This document shows positions 51,053 to 60,509 of a stretch of DNA of 64,000 bases, one piece after another (the stretch's first letter is position 1; each line of letters begins with the position of its first letter). The stretch is from Streptomyces sp. NRRL S-350 (GTDB lineage: Bacteria; Actinomycetota; Actinomycetes; Streptomycetales; Streptomycetaceae). Position numbers and translations under genes: made by a program. The notes under the pieces are model-generated. The model saw only the letters and a program-made list of their open reading frames with translations. It had not been told where the DNA came from and made no database searches. Location of the stretch: assembly GCF_000719705.1 (NCBI RefSeq), contig NZ_JOHO01000062.1, positions 23,542 through 87,541 on the forward strand, in the 5' to 3' direction.

Positions 51053-53530
51053 CTACGGCAGGGTCCAGCGCTGGTTGGCGCCGCCGTTGCAGTCCCAGAT
51101 CTCCAGCTGGGTGCCGTTGGTGGTGGCGAAGGCCGGGTCGTCGAGGCAGCGGCCTGACTGGGCGCTCTTCAGGGTGCCGTCCGGCTGGGGCGTCCACTGC
51201 TGGTTGGCGCCACCGGTGCAGTCCCAGAGTTCGACCGGGCTGCCGTTGACGGTGGCGGCGCCGGTGACGTCGAGGCACTTGCCGTTGTGGGTGAGGGTGC
51301 CGTTGGACCTGGTCCACTGCTGCGCGGCGCTGCCGTCGCAGGCCCAGAGCTGTACGGCGGCGCCGCTGGTGCCGTCGACGGGGCGGGCGCAGGTGCCGGG
51401 CAGGGCGGAGGCGAGCGGGCCGGTGTGGGTGGTGGCCGTGCCGGGGGTGACGGCGAAGTCGTCGAACTGGTCGGTCTGGTAGCCGGTCACGCCGAGGCCG
51501 GCCCGGCCGTTGGTGAAGCTGCCGTCGGTGGCGCCGCCCACGGTGGTGCCGTCGATGCTCGCGCTGAGGGTGGTGCCCTCCATGGTGAACGCGACGGTGT
51601 GCCAGCGGCCGGTGCCGAGGGCGGAGGTGGTGCCGCTCGCGAGGGTGGTGAAGTGCCAGCCGGTGTCGCTCTTGTCGATGGACCAGGCGCCGGTGTCGCT
51701 CACCCGCAGGTGGTAGGCGTTCAGGCCGTTGTTGTTGCGGCCCTGCTGGTTGACCCGGCCGAGGAGTTCGACGGAGCCCGCCTGCTCGAACATGGTGTCG
51801 GCGGTCACGGTGTAGTTGGACCAGCCGCCGTCGCCCATCATCGTGTACGGGGCGTTGTAGGGCTCGTCCGTCCAGCGGATCGGCGAGGTGGGGGCCATCT
51901 GGCGCAGGCAGGTGCCGGCCCGGCCGCCGCCGCAGGCGACGGTCTGGAAGGCGCCGTTCATGTCGGTGAAGTACTTCGGCGAGGTGGTGGTGGCCGGGGT
52001 GTCGAAGCCGTCCGCGTAGGGCAGCTTCATCGGCGCGGCGGGCGGCGGGGTGGCGGTGCCCTTGCCCTGGCCGGTGGTGGTGGTCACGGTGTAGACCCGG
52101 CCGGGCTGGAGGGTGAGGGTGTAGCTGCCGCGAACGGGGGTGACGTCCTGCTGGTGGACGAACCAGTTCGCCGGGTCGCCGGAGGTGAGGTCGGTGGACC
52201 AGACGTGGACCTTGCCGGTGGACAGGCCGCCGGTGACGGTGAAGCTCGCGGTCTGGGCGGCGCCGGCGTCCATGGTCTCGATGACGGTGCTGTAGTCGCG
52301 CTTGTTCGGGCTCTCCAGCGTGACGTAGCTGCCGTTGGTGCGGGCGCCGCCGAGGTAGCCGCCGGCGGCGTCGATGTAGCGCCAGCCGGGCTTGGCGAAC
52401 TGCGTCGTCTGCGCCGTCACCCAGGTGGTCTTGCCGATGCCGTAGTTGCCGGACCAGGGCTGGTTGGCGATCGACATGCCGTCGGTGGAGAAGAACAGGT
52501 CGGGGTAGAGCGCGGCGATGACCGGCCAGTTGATGAACGAGGTCATCTTCCCGTCGAGGTAGCCGCGGTTGATGCCGCGCGCCACGGCCGGGGCGCCGGT
52601 GTCGGTGTCCTGGGAGCCGTTCTCGCTCGCCCACAGCGGCTTGCCGAGCGCCTGGGCGGTCGGCGTGCTCGGGCAGCTGGTGAAGGCGCTCATGTAGCCG
52701 CAGGGGTAGTGCACCCCGACGACGTCGACGGCGTTCTTGAAGGCCGGGTCGACGGCCATCGCGTCGGCGACGTCCCAGGTGTCGTCGGAGGCGACGACCT
52801 TGGTGGCGCCGTAGCCCCGGGCGACGAGGGTGCTCTTCAGGTTCTCGTACCAGGCCTTGTCGTAGCCGCGCTCGTTCCACCCGCCGAGGTAGGAGACGTT
52901 CAGGTGGTGCTGGGAGGCGCAGCCCATCCAGGACATCAGGTAGTCGACGGTGTCCTGGGACCAGAAGTTGCCGTTGCCGATCCAGCCGGGGGCTCCCCAG
53001 GACAGGCCGGCGAACACGATGTCGGGGTTGCGGGCCTTGGCCTGCTCGGCGAGCCACCACTGGTAGCCCTGGTTGCAGTCGACGGTGCCGCGGCTGTGCT
53101 CGATGCTCGGTTCGGCGCCGTCGGTGGAGTTGGTGTCGCCGCCGATCTCCAGCTTGAGGACCTGCAGCGAGGCGCCGTAGCCGGGCTTGAACAGGTAGTC
53201 GAGCAGCTGGCTGCGCTGGGGCTCCGGGTAGTCCGCCAGCAGGCGGGAGTTGCCGCCGCCGCCGGAGATGGCGCCGACGCCGTCGAAGGTGAGGCCCGGC
53301 TTGGTGCCGTCGACGGTGACGGCGGTGACGGCGGCGGTGACGGCGGTGGCGGTGGCGGCGGTGGCGGCGGTGGTGGTGGCGGCGGTGGTGGTGGCGGTGG
53401 TGGCGGTGGCGGTCTTCGGCTCGGCGGCCTGAGCGGCCGCCGGTGCGGCGAGGCCGCTCAGCGCGCCGGCGAGCACGAGTGCCGCGCTCAGGGCGGTGCG
53501 CCGGATCGAGGACGGGTGTTGACGGCCCAT
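51053..53530 (-). CDS. Secreted GH59 galactocerebrosidase-family enzyme with CBM13
   Basis: 825 aa from the ATG at 53530 (GGAGA upstream). Signal peptide, then a Thr/Ala low-complexity linker (residues about 38-72). GH59 domain: FDGVGAISGGGGNSRLLADY, PEPQRSQLLDYLFKPGYGAS, LKLEIGGDTNSTDGAEPS, close to human GALC. Acid/base E220 (YLGGWNERGYD) and nucleophile E303 (LWASENGSQD) align with GALC E182/E258. A beta-sandwich and lectin-like domain follow (LLGRVNQQGRNNNGLNAYHL), then three ricin-B repeats (CLDVTGAATVNGSPVELWDC). It should release beta-galactose from glycolipids or plant galactans outside the cell. It lies 118 bases after the paralogue on the same strand, separated by a hairpin. Confidence 0.9.
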   Translation of the reverse strand: MGRQHPSSIRRTALSAALVLAGALSGLAAPAAAQAAEPKTATATTATTTAATTTAATAATATAVTAAVTAVTVDGTKPGLTFDGVGAISGGGGNSRLLADYPEPQRSQLLDYLFKPGYGASLQVLKLEIGGDTNSTDGAEPSIEHSRGTVDCNQGYQWWLAEQAKARNPDIVFAGLSWGAPGWIGNGNFWSQDTVDYLMSWMGCASQHHLNVSYLGGWNERGYDKAWYENLKSTLVARGYGATKVVASDDTWDVADAMAVDPAFKNAVDVVGVHYPCGYMSAFTSCPSTPTAQALGKPLWASENGSQDTDTGAPAVARGINRGYLDGKMTSFINWPVIAALYPDLFFSTDGMSIANQPWSGNYGIGKTTWVTAQTTQFAKPGWRYIDAAGGYLGGARTNGSYVTLESPNKRDYSTVIETMDAGAAQTASFTVTGGLSTGKVHVWSTDLTSGDPANWFVHQQDVTPVRGSYTLTLQPGRVYTVTTTTGQGKGTATPPPAAPMKLPYADGFDTPATTTSPKYFTDMNGAFQTVACGGGRAGTCLRQMAPTSPIRWTDEPYNAPYTMMGDGGWSNYTVTADTMFEQAGSVELLGRVNQQGRNNNGLNAYHLRVSDTGAWSIDKSDTGWHFTTLASGTTSALGTGRWHTVAFTMEGTTLSASIDGTTVGGATDGSFTNGRAGLGVTGYQTDQFDDFAVTPGTATTHTGPLASALPGTCARPVDGTSGAAVQLWACDGSAAQQWTRSNGTLTHNGKCLDVTGAATVNGSPVELWDCTGGANQQWTPQPDGTLKSAQSGRCLDDPAFATTNGTQLEIWDCNGGANQRWTLP

Positions 53531-53570
53531 GGGCGTCTCCGGGGTGGGGAGGGGTGGGGGTGGTGGCGCT

Positions 53571-53604
53571 CCGTGCCGGACGCCCCGGCGGGCGTCCGGC
53601 ACGG
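53571..53604 (-). terminator. Terminator between the two GH59 genes
   Basis: Perfect 15-base arms (53571-53585 CCGTGCCGGACGCCC and complement 53590-53604) with a CGGC loop, after the upstream GH59 stop and 40 bases before the downstream GH59 start. Confidence 0.7.
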
Positions 53605-53648
53605 CGTTGGGGGGAGGGGCGTTCACCGGCCCGCTACGAGACGGCCCG

Positions 53649-55823
53649 TCAGGACACGGTCCACTGCTGGTTGGGCTTGCCGGTGCCGCAGGACCACTGG
53701 ACGACCTGGGCGCCGTCGGCCGTGGAGGCCCCGGTCACGTCCAGGCACTTGCCGCTGTTGACCGACACCAGCTGCACGGCGCCGGACCCGGCGACCGGGA
53801 CGAGCGTCGTGACGGTGGTGTTGGCGAAGTCGGCGTGCTGGAAGCCGCCGACGCCCAGGCCGACCTGCCCGCTGTGGTGGCCGGCGTCGGTGACGGAGGC
53901 GACCTGGGTGTGGTCGACGGAGGCGGTGATCGTCTGGCCCTGCACGGCGAGTTCGAGGTTGTGCCAGGTGCCGGAGCCCGCGCCGGCGTAGCTGCCGCTC
54001 GCGAGCACCGTGTCGGTGCCGGAGCGGTCCTCGGTGAACAGGCTCCAGGCCCCGGTGTCGTCGATCTTCAGGTGGTAGCCGGAGCGGTCGTGGTCGACGT
54101 GGTCGATGCGGCCGAGCAGTTCGGCGGAAGTGCCGGCCTGCTCGAAGGTGACGTCCGTGCTCGCCCGGTAGTGCGCCCAGGCGGGATCGCCCAGGAGGGT
54201 CAGCGGGGTGTAGTTCATGTCGTCGTGCCACGGGATGGGTGCCCGGGTGATGACCTGGCGCAGGCACGTCGGGGTGGTCGCCCCGGCCGGGCAGGGCGCG
54301 GTCTCGAAGGCGCCGGCCCAGTCGTGGAAGTAGCGGGCGGTGGCCCCGGCGGCGTAGCCGCTGAGGTCGGCCTGGTACGGCAAGGGCATCCGGGCGGGCG
54401 CGGGCGGGGTGGCGGCGCCCTTGCCCTGGCCGGTGGTGGTGGTGACGGTGTAGACGTAGCCGGGCTGCACGGTGAGCGAGTACGTGCCGCCCTTCGGCGT
54501 GATGTCCTGGGTGTGGACGAACCACTTCGACGGGTCGGTCGAGTTCAGGTCGGTGGCCCAGACGTGCACCGGTCCGGCGGACAGGCCTCCGGCGGTCCTG
54601 AAGGTCACGCTCTGCGCGGCGGTGGCGTCGGTGGTCTCGACCACCGTGCTGTAGTCCCGGCCGGACCTGAGCGTGACGTAACTCCCGCTGTGCGGGTCGC
54701 CGTTGGCGCCGGATCCGGCCAGGTAGCCGCTGGAGCCGTCCAGGTACCGCCAGCCGGGCTTGGCGAACTGGGTGGTGTGCGCCATCACCCAGATGTCGCG
54801 GCCCACGGCGTAGTTGCCGGACCACGGCTGGTCGGCGGCCATCAGCCCGGCGCCCGCGTAGGGCAGTTCCGAGGGCCAGGAGCTGACCAGCGCCCACTTG
54901 ATGTCCGCGGTGATCCGGGCGTCGAGGTACTCGCGGTTGACGTTGCGGGCCAGGGCGGCCGGGTCGGCGCCGGAGCTGTCGTTGTCGTCCTCGGAGGCCC
55001 ACAGCCGCTTGCCCAGCCCGGTCGCGGTGTCGTTGCCGGGGCAGGCGGTGTAGACGGGGGTGGAGTGCCAGCAGGTGCCGTGCAGGCCGATGACGCCGAC
55101 GGCCTTGGCGAAGGCCGGGTCGGTGGCCATGTCCTGGGCGATCGCCCAGTGCTCGTCGTCGCTGTCGGAGGCGACCAGCGTGGTGCCCTGGTGGCCGTGG
55201 GCGTCGAGGTCGGCGCGCAGCTTCTCGAACCAGGCCTTGTCGTAGCCGCGTTCGTTCCAGCCGCCGAGGTAGCCGACGTTCAGTCCGTGCTGCTGGGCGC
55301 AGCCGAGCCAGGACTCCAGGTAGCCGATGTTGTCCTGGGACCAGACGCCGCCGTTGAGCCAGCCCGGCGCGGCCCATTCCAGGCCGTAGAAGGTGATCGC
55401 GGGGTTGCGGGCCTTGGCCTGCTCCATGAGCCACCACTCGTAGCCGCGGTTGCAGTCGACCTCGGTGGGGGTGCGCATGTGGGACGGTTCGGGGCCGTCG
55501 GAGGAGTTGGCGTCACCGCCGATCTCCACCTTGAGCATCTGCAGCGAGGCGCCGTAGCCGGGCTTGAAGAGGTAGTCCAGCACCTGGCTGCGCTGGGGTT
55601 CGGGGTAGTCGACCAGCAGCCGCGAGGTGGCGCCGCCACCGCTGATCGCTCCGAGCCCGTCGTACGGGCGGCCCGGTGAGGTTCCGTCGAGGGTCACCGA
55701 CTGGGTGGCGGTGGCCGGCGCGGCTGCCACCGCCGGTGCGGCCACGGCGGCGGCGGCCACGCCCAGGGTGAGTGCCGCCAGGGCCGTGAGGCCCCGGCGG
55801 AGGGGGTGGGGGGGTCTGTTCAT
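53649..55823 (-). CDS. Secreted GH59 galactocerebrosidase-family enzyme
   Basis: 724 aa from the ATG at 55823 (GAGGAGCA upstream). Signal peptide of about 36 residues. GH59 domain: YDGLGAISGGGATSRLLVDY, PEPQRSQVLDYLFKPGYGAS LQMLKVEIGGDANSSDGPEP SHM, even closer to mammalian GALC than its neighbour. E191 (YLGGWNERGYD) and E278 (LWASEDDND) are the predicted acid/base and nucleophile. Lectin-like region and a single ricin-B repeat (CLDVTGASTADGAQVVQWSC) at the end, shorter than the three-repeat CBM13 of the paralogue. It is divergent from the sugar-binding lipoprotein gene, sharing a 565-base intergenic region with a candidate DeoR box. Confidence 0.9.
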   Translation of the reverse strand: MNRPPHPLRRGLTALAALTLGVAAAAVAAPAVAAAPATATQSVTLDGTSPGRPYDGLGAISGGGATSRLLVDYPEPQRSQVLDYLFKPGYGASLQMLKVEIGGDANSSDGPEPSHMRTPTEVDCNRGYEWWLMEQAKARNPAITFYGLEWAAPGWLNGGVWSQDNIGYLESWLGCAQQHGLNVGYLGGWNERGYDKAWFEKLRADLDAHGHQGTTLVASDSDDEHWAIAQDMATDPAFAKAVGVIGLHGTCWHSTPVYTACPGNDTATGLGKRLWASEDDNDSSGADPAALARNVNREYLDARITADIKWALVSSWPSELPYAGAGLMAADQPWSGNYAVGRDIWVMAHTTQFAKPGWRYLDGSSGYLAGSGANGDPHSGSYVTLRSGRDYSTVVETTDATAAQSVTFRTAGGLSAGPVHVWATDLNSTDPSKWFVHTQDITPKGGTYSLTVQPGYVYTVTTTTGQGKGAATPPAPARMPLPYQADLSGYAAGATARYFHDWAGAFETAPCPAGATTPTCLRQVITRAPIPWHDDMNYTPLTLLGDPAWAHYRASTDVTFEQAGTSAELLGRIDHVDHDRSGYHLKIDDTGAWSLFTEDRSGTDTVLASGSYAGAGSGTWHNLELAVQGQTITASVDHTQVASVTDAGHHSGQVGLGVGGFQHADFANTTVTTLVPVAGSGAVQLVSVNSGKCLDVTGASTADGAQVVQWSCGTGKPNQQWTVS

Positions 55824-55944
55824 CGACTGCTCCTCGGGTCGGCAGGGGAGGGGGCCGCCAGGCCCGCTCACGGGCGCAGGAAGGGAACGGGGGGTGCTGG
55901 CGGGTGCATGCCGACATGCTGCGGAGGACAGTAGACCCATCTTC

Positions 55945-55961
55945 CAACAACAATCAACAAC
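55945..55961 (-). promoter_or_regulatory. Candidate DeoR-type box before the GH59 gene
   Basis: On the minus strand GTTGTTGATTGTTGTTG forms TTG-rich direct repeats about 120 bases before the GH59 start, in an AT-rich pocket. It shares a GTTGATTG core with the sites at 56315, 62552 and 62667. Confidence 0.35.
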
Positions 55962-56314
55962 TAAGGATGAAAGACAACGGGATCCGTCACCATGCCCACC
56001 GCGGTGACCGCCGATCCCGAGGCCGTTTCCCCTCCCCACTCCTTCCACCGGCATGCTCTCGCCAGGGGGGTGTTGACGTCGTCCCGGCGTGTGCTCGAAG
56101 CTGTCCGGGGCAGCGACCTACCAATCGGTAAGTTGCGCCCGGCAGCCAGGGATCGGTTGCGACCAGGGAGATCGCAGCGCTCGACGACGCCGGAGGCGAG
56201 GCCGGTCCCGGAGGCCGGGGGCGCCGCCACCATAACGAGACGGTCTCAAATGCTCCGAACGGGAAAAATGAGCTTGACTCACGTCCAGCAGGGGCGCTTT
56301 CTTTTGACCATCGC

Positions 56315-56345
56315 GTTTGATTGCGATGCTTTCTGATCGATTGTG
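56315..56345 (+). promoter_or_regulatory. Candidate DeoR-type boxes before the sugar-binding gene
   Basis: GTTTGATTG (56315-56323) and CGATTGTG (56338-56345) lie 44-75 bases before the ATG at 56389, in an AT-rich segment that also reads TTGACC at 56304-56309 (possible -35). Confidence 0.4.
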
Positions 56346-56388
56346 TTGCTTCTCAATCGGTCGGTCCCTCACCCTCAGGAGCCCCACC

Positions 56389-57438
56389 ATGCACCTCTCC
56401 CTCCGTGGCCGCCTGGCCTCGCTCGCCGCGCTCAGCCTGGTCACCACGTTCGGTCTGACGGCCTGTTCGACCGGGCAGACGTCCTCGAACAGCGCCGACG
56501 CTCCGGTCGCCCCCGTGTCCGGCAAGGTCTCCATCACCTACCTGCAGAAGCAGGGCGACCAGCAGTACTTCGTGGACGAGGCCGCGGGTGCGAAGGCCAA
56601 GGCCGCCGAGCTGGGCGCCGACCTGAAGGTGGTGAACCTCGGCAACGACGCCAACAAGACCGTCGGCGAGGTGCAGGCCGCGATCGCGCAGAAGAGCAAC
56701 GGCCTGATCATCGTGGTGCCGGACCCGGCCGTCGGCCCCCAGGTGGTGCAGACCGCCCGGGACGCCAAGGCCGCGCTGCTCACCTCCGACGACCAGGTCT
56801 GCGCGACCGGCCCCGCCCCTGCGCAGTGCGCCGCGGGCGACCTGGTGCCCCGGATCGGCTTCTCCGGCCAGCAGATGGGCCAGCAGGTCGGCCAGCGCGC
56901 CGCGGAGGAGTTCAAGAAGGCCGGCTGGAACGCCGCCGACACCCGGATCATCTCCGCCTGGAAGCAGGACGTCACCGTCTGCGGCGACCGGGTCAAGGCC
57001 GCCAAGGAGGCCTTCGACCAGGCCGTTCCGGGCGTGCAGCTGATCGACGTCGCCACCGACAACACCCCGACCGGCGCGCAGGACAAGGTCGCCGCCACCA
57101 TCACCGCCAACGCCGGCGTCAAGCACTGGGTGGCGTGGGGCTGCAACGACGAGAACGTCCAGGGCGCCGTCACCGCCCTGCAGAACGCCGGCATCAGCCC
57201 CGACGACATCGACGGCGTCGGCCTGGGCGCCTACCTGGCCTGCAAGGACTGGGCCTCCGGCAAGCCCTCCGGCATGAAGGCCGCCCTGTTCATCAACGGC
57301 AAGGACGTCGGCGCCCTGTCGGTGCAGACCATGTTCGACAAGCTCAAGAACGGCAAGGACTTCCCCAAGGAGGCCTTCGCGCCGACCAAAATGGTCGACG
57401 CCGCCACCTGGCAGTCCGCGGGCGTGTCCTGCAGCTGA
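56389..57438 (+). CDS. Sugar ABC transporter substrate-binding lipoprotein (AraF-like)
   Basis: 349 aa from the ATG at 56389 (AGGAG upstream). Lipobox LTAC with Cys26. Peripla_BP_4 fold: VSITYLQKQGDQQYFVDEAA GAKAKAAELGADLKVVNLGN DANK, NGLIIVVPDPAVGPQVVQTA, KHWVAWGCNDENVQGAVTAL QNAGI. The PDPAVGPQVVQTARDAKAAL LTSDDQ block and the KHWVAWGCNDE block resemble L-arabinose-binding AraF more than ribose-binding RbsB. It captures a monosaccharide, here probably galactose or arabinose, at the membrane. First gene of an operon with the ATPase and permease. Confidence 0.87.
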   Translation: MHLSLRGRLASLAALSLVTTFGLTACSTGQTSSNSADAPVAPVSGKVSITYLQKQGDQQYFVDEAAGAKAKAAELGADLKVVNLGNDANKTVGEVQAAIAQKSNGLIIVVPDPAVGPQVVQTARDAKAALLTSDDQVCATGPAPAQCAAGDLVPRIGFSGQQMGQQVGQRAAEEFKKAGWNAADTRIISAWKQDVTVCGDRVKAAKEAFDQAVPGVQLIDVATDNTPTGAQDKVAATITANAGVKHWVAWGCNDENVQGAVTALQNAGISPDDIDGVGLGAYLACKDWASGKPSGMKAALFINGKDVGALSVQTMFDKLKNGKDFPKEAFAPTKMVDAATWQSAGVSCS

Positions 57439-57591
57439 CGCCGCGTCGAGCCGCCGGTGGGGCGGGCACCGACCCACCCCACCGGCGCCGCTCCCGGAGC
57501 CCGTACCCCGCGACCACCGGCACCGCCGGGCGCCCGCACGGCTCCCCCCGACCGCACGCACCGCACGCACCGCACTGCCAACGAGGCCCCG

Positions 57592-59169
57592 ATGACCACA
57601 CCCGCACCGTCACCCGCACCGCAGGCGAGCGGCTCCCCCGGCCTGAGCGCCGAGGGCGTGTCCAAACGCTTCGGCTCCGTCCAGGCGCTGACCGACGTCA
57701 CCCTCGCCTTCCCGCCCGGCCAGGTCACCGCCCTGATGGGCGAGAACGGCGCCGGCAAGTCCACCCTGCTGCGCATCCTCACCGGTGACCACCTCCCCAC
57801 CGAGGGACGCGTCCTGCTGGACGGCCGGGAGCTGAACCTGCACTCACCGCAGGACGCCCGCCGCGCCGGGATCCGGATCATCCCCCAGGAACCCGAGATC
57901 ATCCCGCACGTCCCGGTCGCCGAGAACGTCTACGCCGGCGCGCTGCCCCACACCGCGCTGCGCCGCCTGGACCGCGCCGAACTGCGCCGCCGCATCACCG
58001 CGGACCTGGCCCGCCTCGGCTTCGACAAGGTCCTCGACCCTGACCTGCTCGGATCCGAACTCACCGCCGCCCAGCGCCAGCTGGTCGAGATCATGCGGGC
58101 ACTGACCGGCGCCGTCCCGCCGCGCGCGATCGCCTTCGACGAGCCGACCTCCTCGCTCTCCGAACACGAGGTCGAAGCCCTGTTCGCCCTGATCGGACGG
58201 CTGCGCGACGAGGGCATCGCCGTCGTCTACGTCTCCCACCGGATGAAGGAGATCTTCCAGCTCGCCGACCGCATCGCCGTCCTGCGCGACGGCCAGGTCG
58301 CCGGCGTGGTCGAGGCCGCCGCCACCGACGAGAGCGAACTGGTACGGCTGATGGTCGGCCGCGACCTGTCCTCACTGTTCGTCCGCCAGCAGGTCGCCAC
58401 CGACCGCGTCGTCCTGGACGTCCGCGACCTCACCACCGACGACGTGCACGACGTCAGCCTGCGGGTCCGGGCCGGCGAGGTCGTCGCCCTGGCCGGCCTG
58501 ATCGGCGCCGGACGCTCCGAACTCGCCCTCGCCCTGGCCGGCGACACCCCGATCCGCTCCGGCACCGTCGCGCTCAACGGCCAGGCGCTGCGGCTGAAGG
58601 ACCCGCGCGCCGCCATCGCCGCCGGCATCGGCCTCGCCCCCGAGGAGCGCAAGGCCCAGGCGCTGTTCCTGCAGCGCACGATCCGCGACAACACCTCGCT
58701 GGTCAGCCTGGGCCGGCTCAGCCGATGGCGGTTCGTCAGGCGGCGTCAGGAGAAGGCCCTCGCCCAGGAGTACGCCGACCGGCTGCGGGTGCGCGCCCCC
58801 TCCATCGAGGCGGAGGTCCGCACCCTGTCCGGCGGCAACCAGCAGAAGGTCGTCCTCGCCCGCTGGCTCGCCCGCAAGCCCGACCTGCTGATCCTCGACG
58901 AACCCACCCGCGGCGTCGACATCGGCGCCAAGGCCGAGATCTACCAGATCATCGCCGACCTCGCCCGCGCGGGCACCGCCGTCCTGGTCATCTCCTCCGA
59001 ACTGCCCGAAGTCCTCGGCCTCGCCGACCGCGTCGTGGTGATGCAGAACGGCCACACCACCGGCGAACTCACCCGCGACCAGGCGACCGAAGAGGCCATC
59101 CTCGCCCTCGCCATGGCCGACGACCTCGCCCCCACCGCACCCGCCGCCCAGACCGGAGAGACCCGATGA
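57592..59169 (+). CDS. Sugar ABC transporter ATPase (AraG/MglA type, two NBDs)
   Basis: 525 aa with two fused nucleotide-binding domains. NBD1: Walker A GENGAGKST, signature region ELTAAQRQLVEIMRALTG, Walker B AIAFDEPTSSLSEHEVE. NBD2: degenerate Walker A AGLIGAGRSELALALAG (usual for this class), LAPEERKAQALFL, signature LSGGNQQKVVLARWL, Walker B LLILDEPTRGVDIGAK. It energises import for the AraF-like protein and the permease. It follows the lipoprotein gene by 153 bases (with CCGCACGCA direct repeats) and its stop overlaps the permease start. Confidence 0.92.
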   Translation: MTTPAPSPAPQASGSPGLSAEGVSKRFGSVQALTDVTLAFPPGQVTALMGENGAGKSTLLRILTGDHLPTEGRVLLDGRELNLHSPQDARRAGIRIIPQEPEIIPHVPVAENVYAGALPHTALRRLDRAELRRRITADLARLGFDKVLDPDLLGSELTAAQRQLVEIMRALTGAVPPRAIAFDEPTSSLSEHEVEALFALIGRLRDEGIAVVYVSHRMKEIFQLADRIAVLRDGQVAGVVEAAATDESELVRLMVGRDLSSLFVRQQVATDRVVLDVRDLTTDDVHDVSLRVRAGEVVALAGLIGAGRSELALALAGDTPIRSGTVALNGQALRLKDPRAAIAAGIGLAPEERKAQALFLQRTIRDNTSLVSLGRLSRWRFVRRRQEKALAQEYADRLRVRAPSIEAEVRTLSGGNQQKVVLARWLARKPDLLILDEPTRGVDIGAKAEIYQIIADLARAGTAVLVISSELPEVLGLADRVVVMQNGHTTGELTRDQATEEAILALAMADDLAPTAPAAQTGETR

Positions 59170-60509
59170 CCACCGCCACTCCCCCGACCGCTCCGGCGCC
59201 GGACACCGGAGCCCTGCCCGTCCGGTCCGGCGGCCCACGCTCCGTGCTCGCCGCGATCGGCGGGCAGAACCTCAGCCTGATCGCCGCCCTCGCCGCCGTC
59301 GTCGCCCTGTTCGGCAGCCTCAACCCGAACTTCGTCGGCTGGGACAACATCCAGGTCATCGCCGAAGCCGCCACCATCTCCGGACTGCTGGCCGTCGTCC
59401 AGACCGTCGTGATCATCTGCGGCGGCCTCGACATCTCGGTCGGCTCCCAGGCCGGCCTGGCCTCCGTCACCAGCGCCATGATCTTCACCTCCACCGGCGC
59501 CAACCCGTACCTCGGCATCGGCGCCGCCCTCGCCATCGGCGCCGGCATCGGCCTGTTCAACGGCGTCGTCATCATCTACGGCCGGGTCAACCCGACCATC
59601 GCCACCCTCGCCGGACTGGCCGCCTACAAGGGCATCGCCCAACTCGTCTCGAACGGCCGCGCCCAGGGCTACGTGCTCAACGACCCGGTCTTCGTCTTCC
59701 TCAGCCGAGGCAAGATCGCCGGCCTGCCCACCATGGTCTGGCTGCTGATCCTCACCGCCGCCGCCGTGCACGCCCTGCTCACGTACACCGACATCGGCCG
59801 CAACATCTACGCCATCGGCGGCAACGACACCGCCGCCCGCCTGGCCGGCATCAACCTCAACAAGTACCTGATCGCCGCCTACGCCCTCTCCGGCACCGTC
59901 GCCGCCCTCGCCGGCGTGCTCCTCACCGCCCGCACCGGCAGCGGCCAGCCCGTCTCCGGCAGCGAAGGCCTGGAACTGCAATCGATCACCGCCGCCGCCC
60001 TCGGCGGCTGCGCCCTCAAGGGCGGCAAGGGCAGCATCGGCGGCACCCTGCTCGCCGTCGCCCTGCTCGGCGCCCTGCAGAACGGCCTCACCGTCCAAGG
60101 CATCAACGCCTTCTGGCAGAACGTCGCCGCCACACAGTGGGAGCGGGTCCGGACCCGGCCGGAGGCGGAACGAGCGGTCGGCCGTCGAGGGTCGGCCGGA
60201 CCGCGACCGGAACTGCCGGTGCCACCCCGGGTGGTGGCACCGGCAGTTCCGTGCTGCGCCCCGCGCTCCGAGCCCGCTACGGAGGAGGCCCACCCAGGGC
60301 CCGACCGGTTGGGCCCTGGGCGCCCCGGTGTCCTGGGATACTGGATCATGTCGCGACCGCCTGCTCCCCCGTCGCCGACGCGAGTGCACCGGCCGTCCGA
60401 CCGGCCCGCGGCCCCCGCCCGGGTTCGTCCACGACCGTCCCGGGGTCGGCCCGCCGTTGAGGAGGGGATACGGGAGCGACCAAGCATCCGTTCGATCGAA
60501 AGGGCCTTC
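59166..60509 (+). CDS. Sugar ABC transporter permease (AraH/MglC type), C-terminus truncated and stopless
   Basis: Starts with ATGA overlap to the ATPase. Membrane segments typical of BPD_transp_2 permeases: LSLIAALAAVVALFGSLNPN F, GGLDISVGSQAGLASVTSAM (EAA-like loop), IGAALAIGAGIGLFNGVVII Y, VNPTIATLAGLAAYKGIAQL, NIYAIGGNDTAARLAGINLN and LGGCALKGGKGSIGGTLLAV ALLGALQNGLTVQGINAFWQ NVA. Here the usual last helix and C-tail are missing; the frame continues TQWERVRTRPEAERAVGRRG with no stop, through a 19-bp hairpin at 60208-60251, into the DeoR gene. Normal homologues are about 330-350 aa. Coordinates stop where the DeoR start begins. Confidence 0.75.
60208..60251 (+). terminator. Strong hairpin at the end of the transporter operon
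   Basis: Perfect 19-base arms (60208-60226 CGGAACTGCCGGTGCCACC and 60233-60251) with loop CCGGGT. It lies inside the open frame that runs from the permease to the DeoR gene, as a normal operon terminator would lie after the permease stop. Confidence 0.75.

Noticed and set aside
51287..53761. Long plus-strand frame opposite the first GH59 gene
   Set aside because: Gly/Ala/Val-rich antisense shadow; the minus strand encodes the recognised GH59 domain with catalytic Glu residues.
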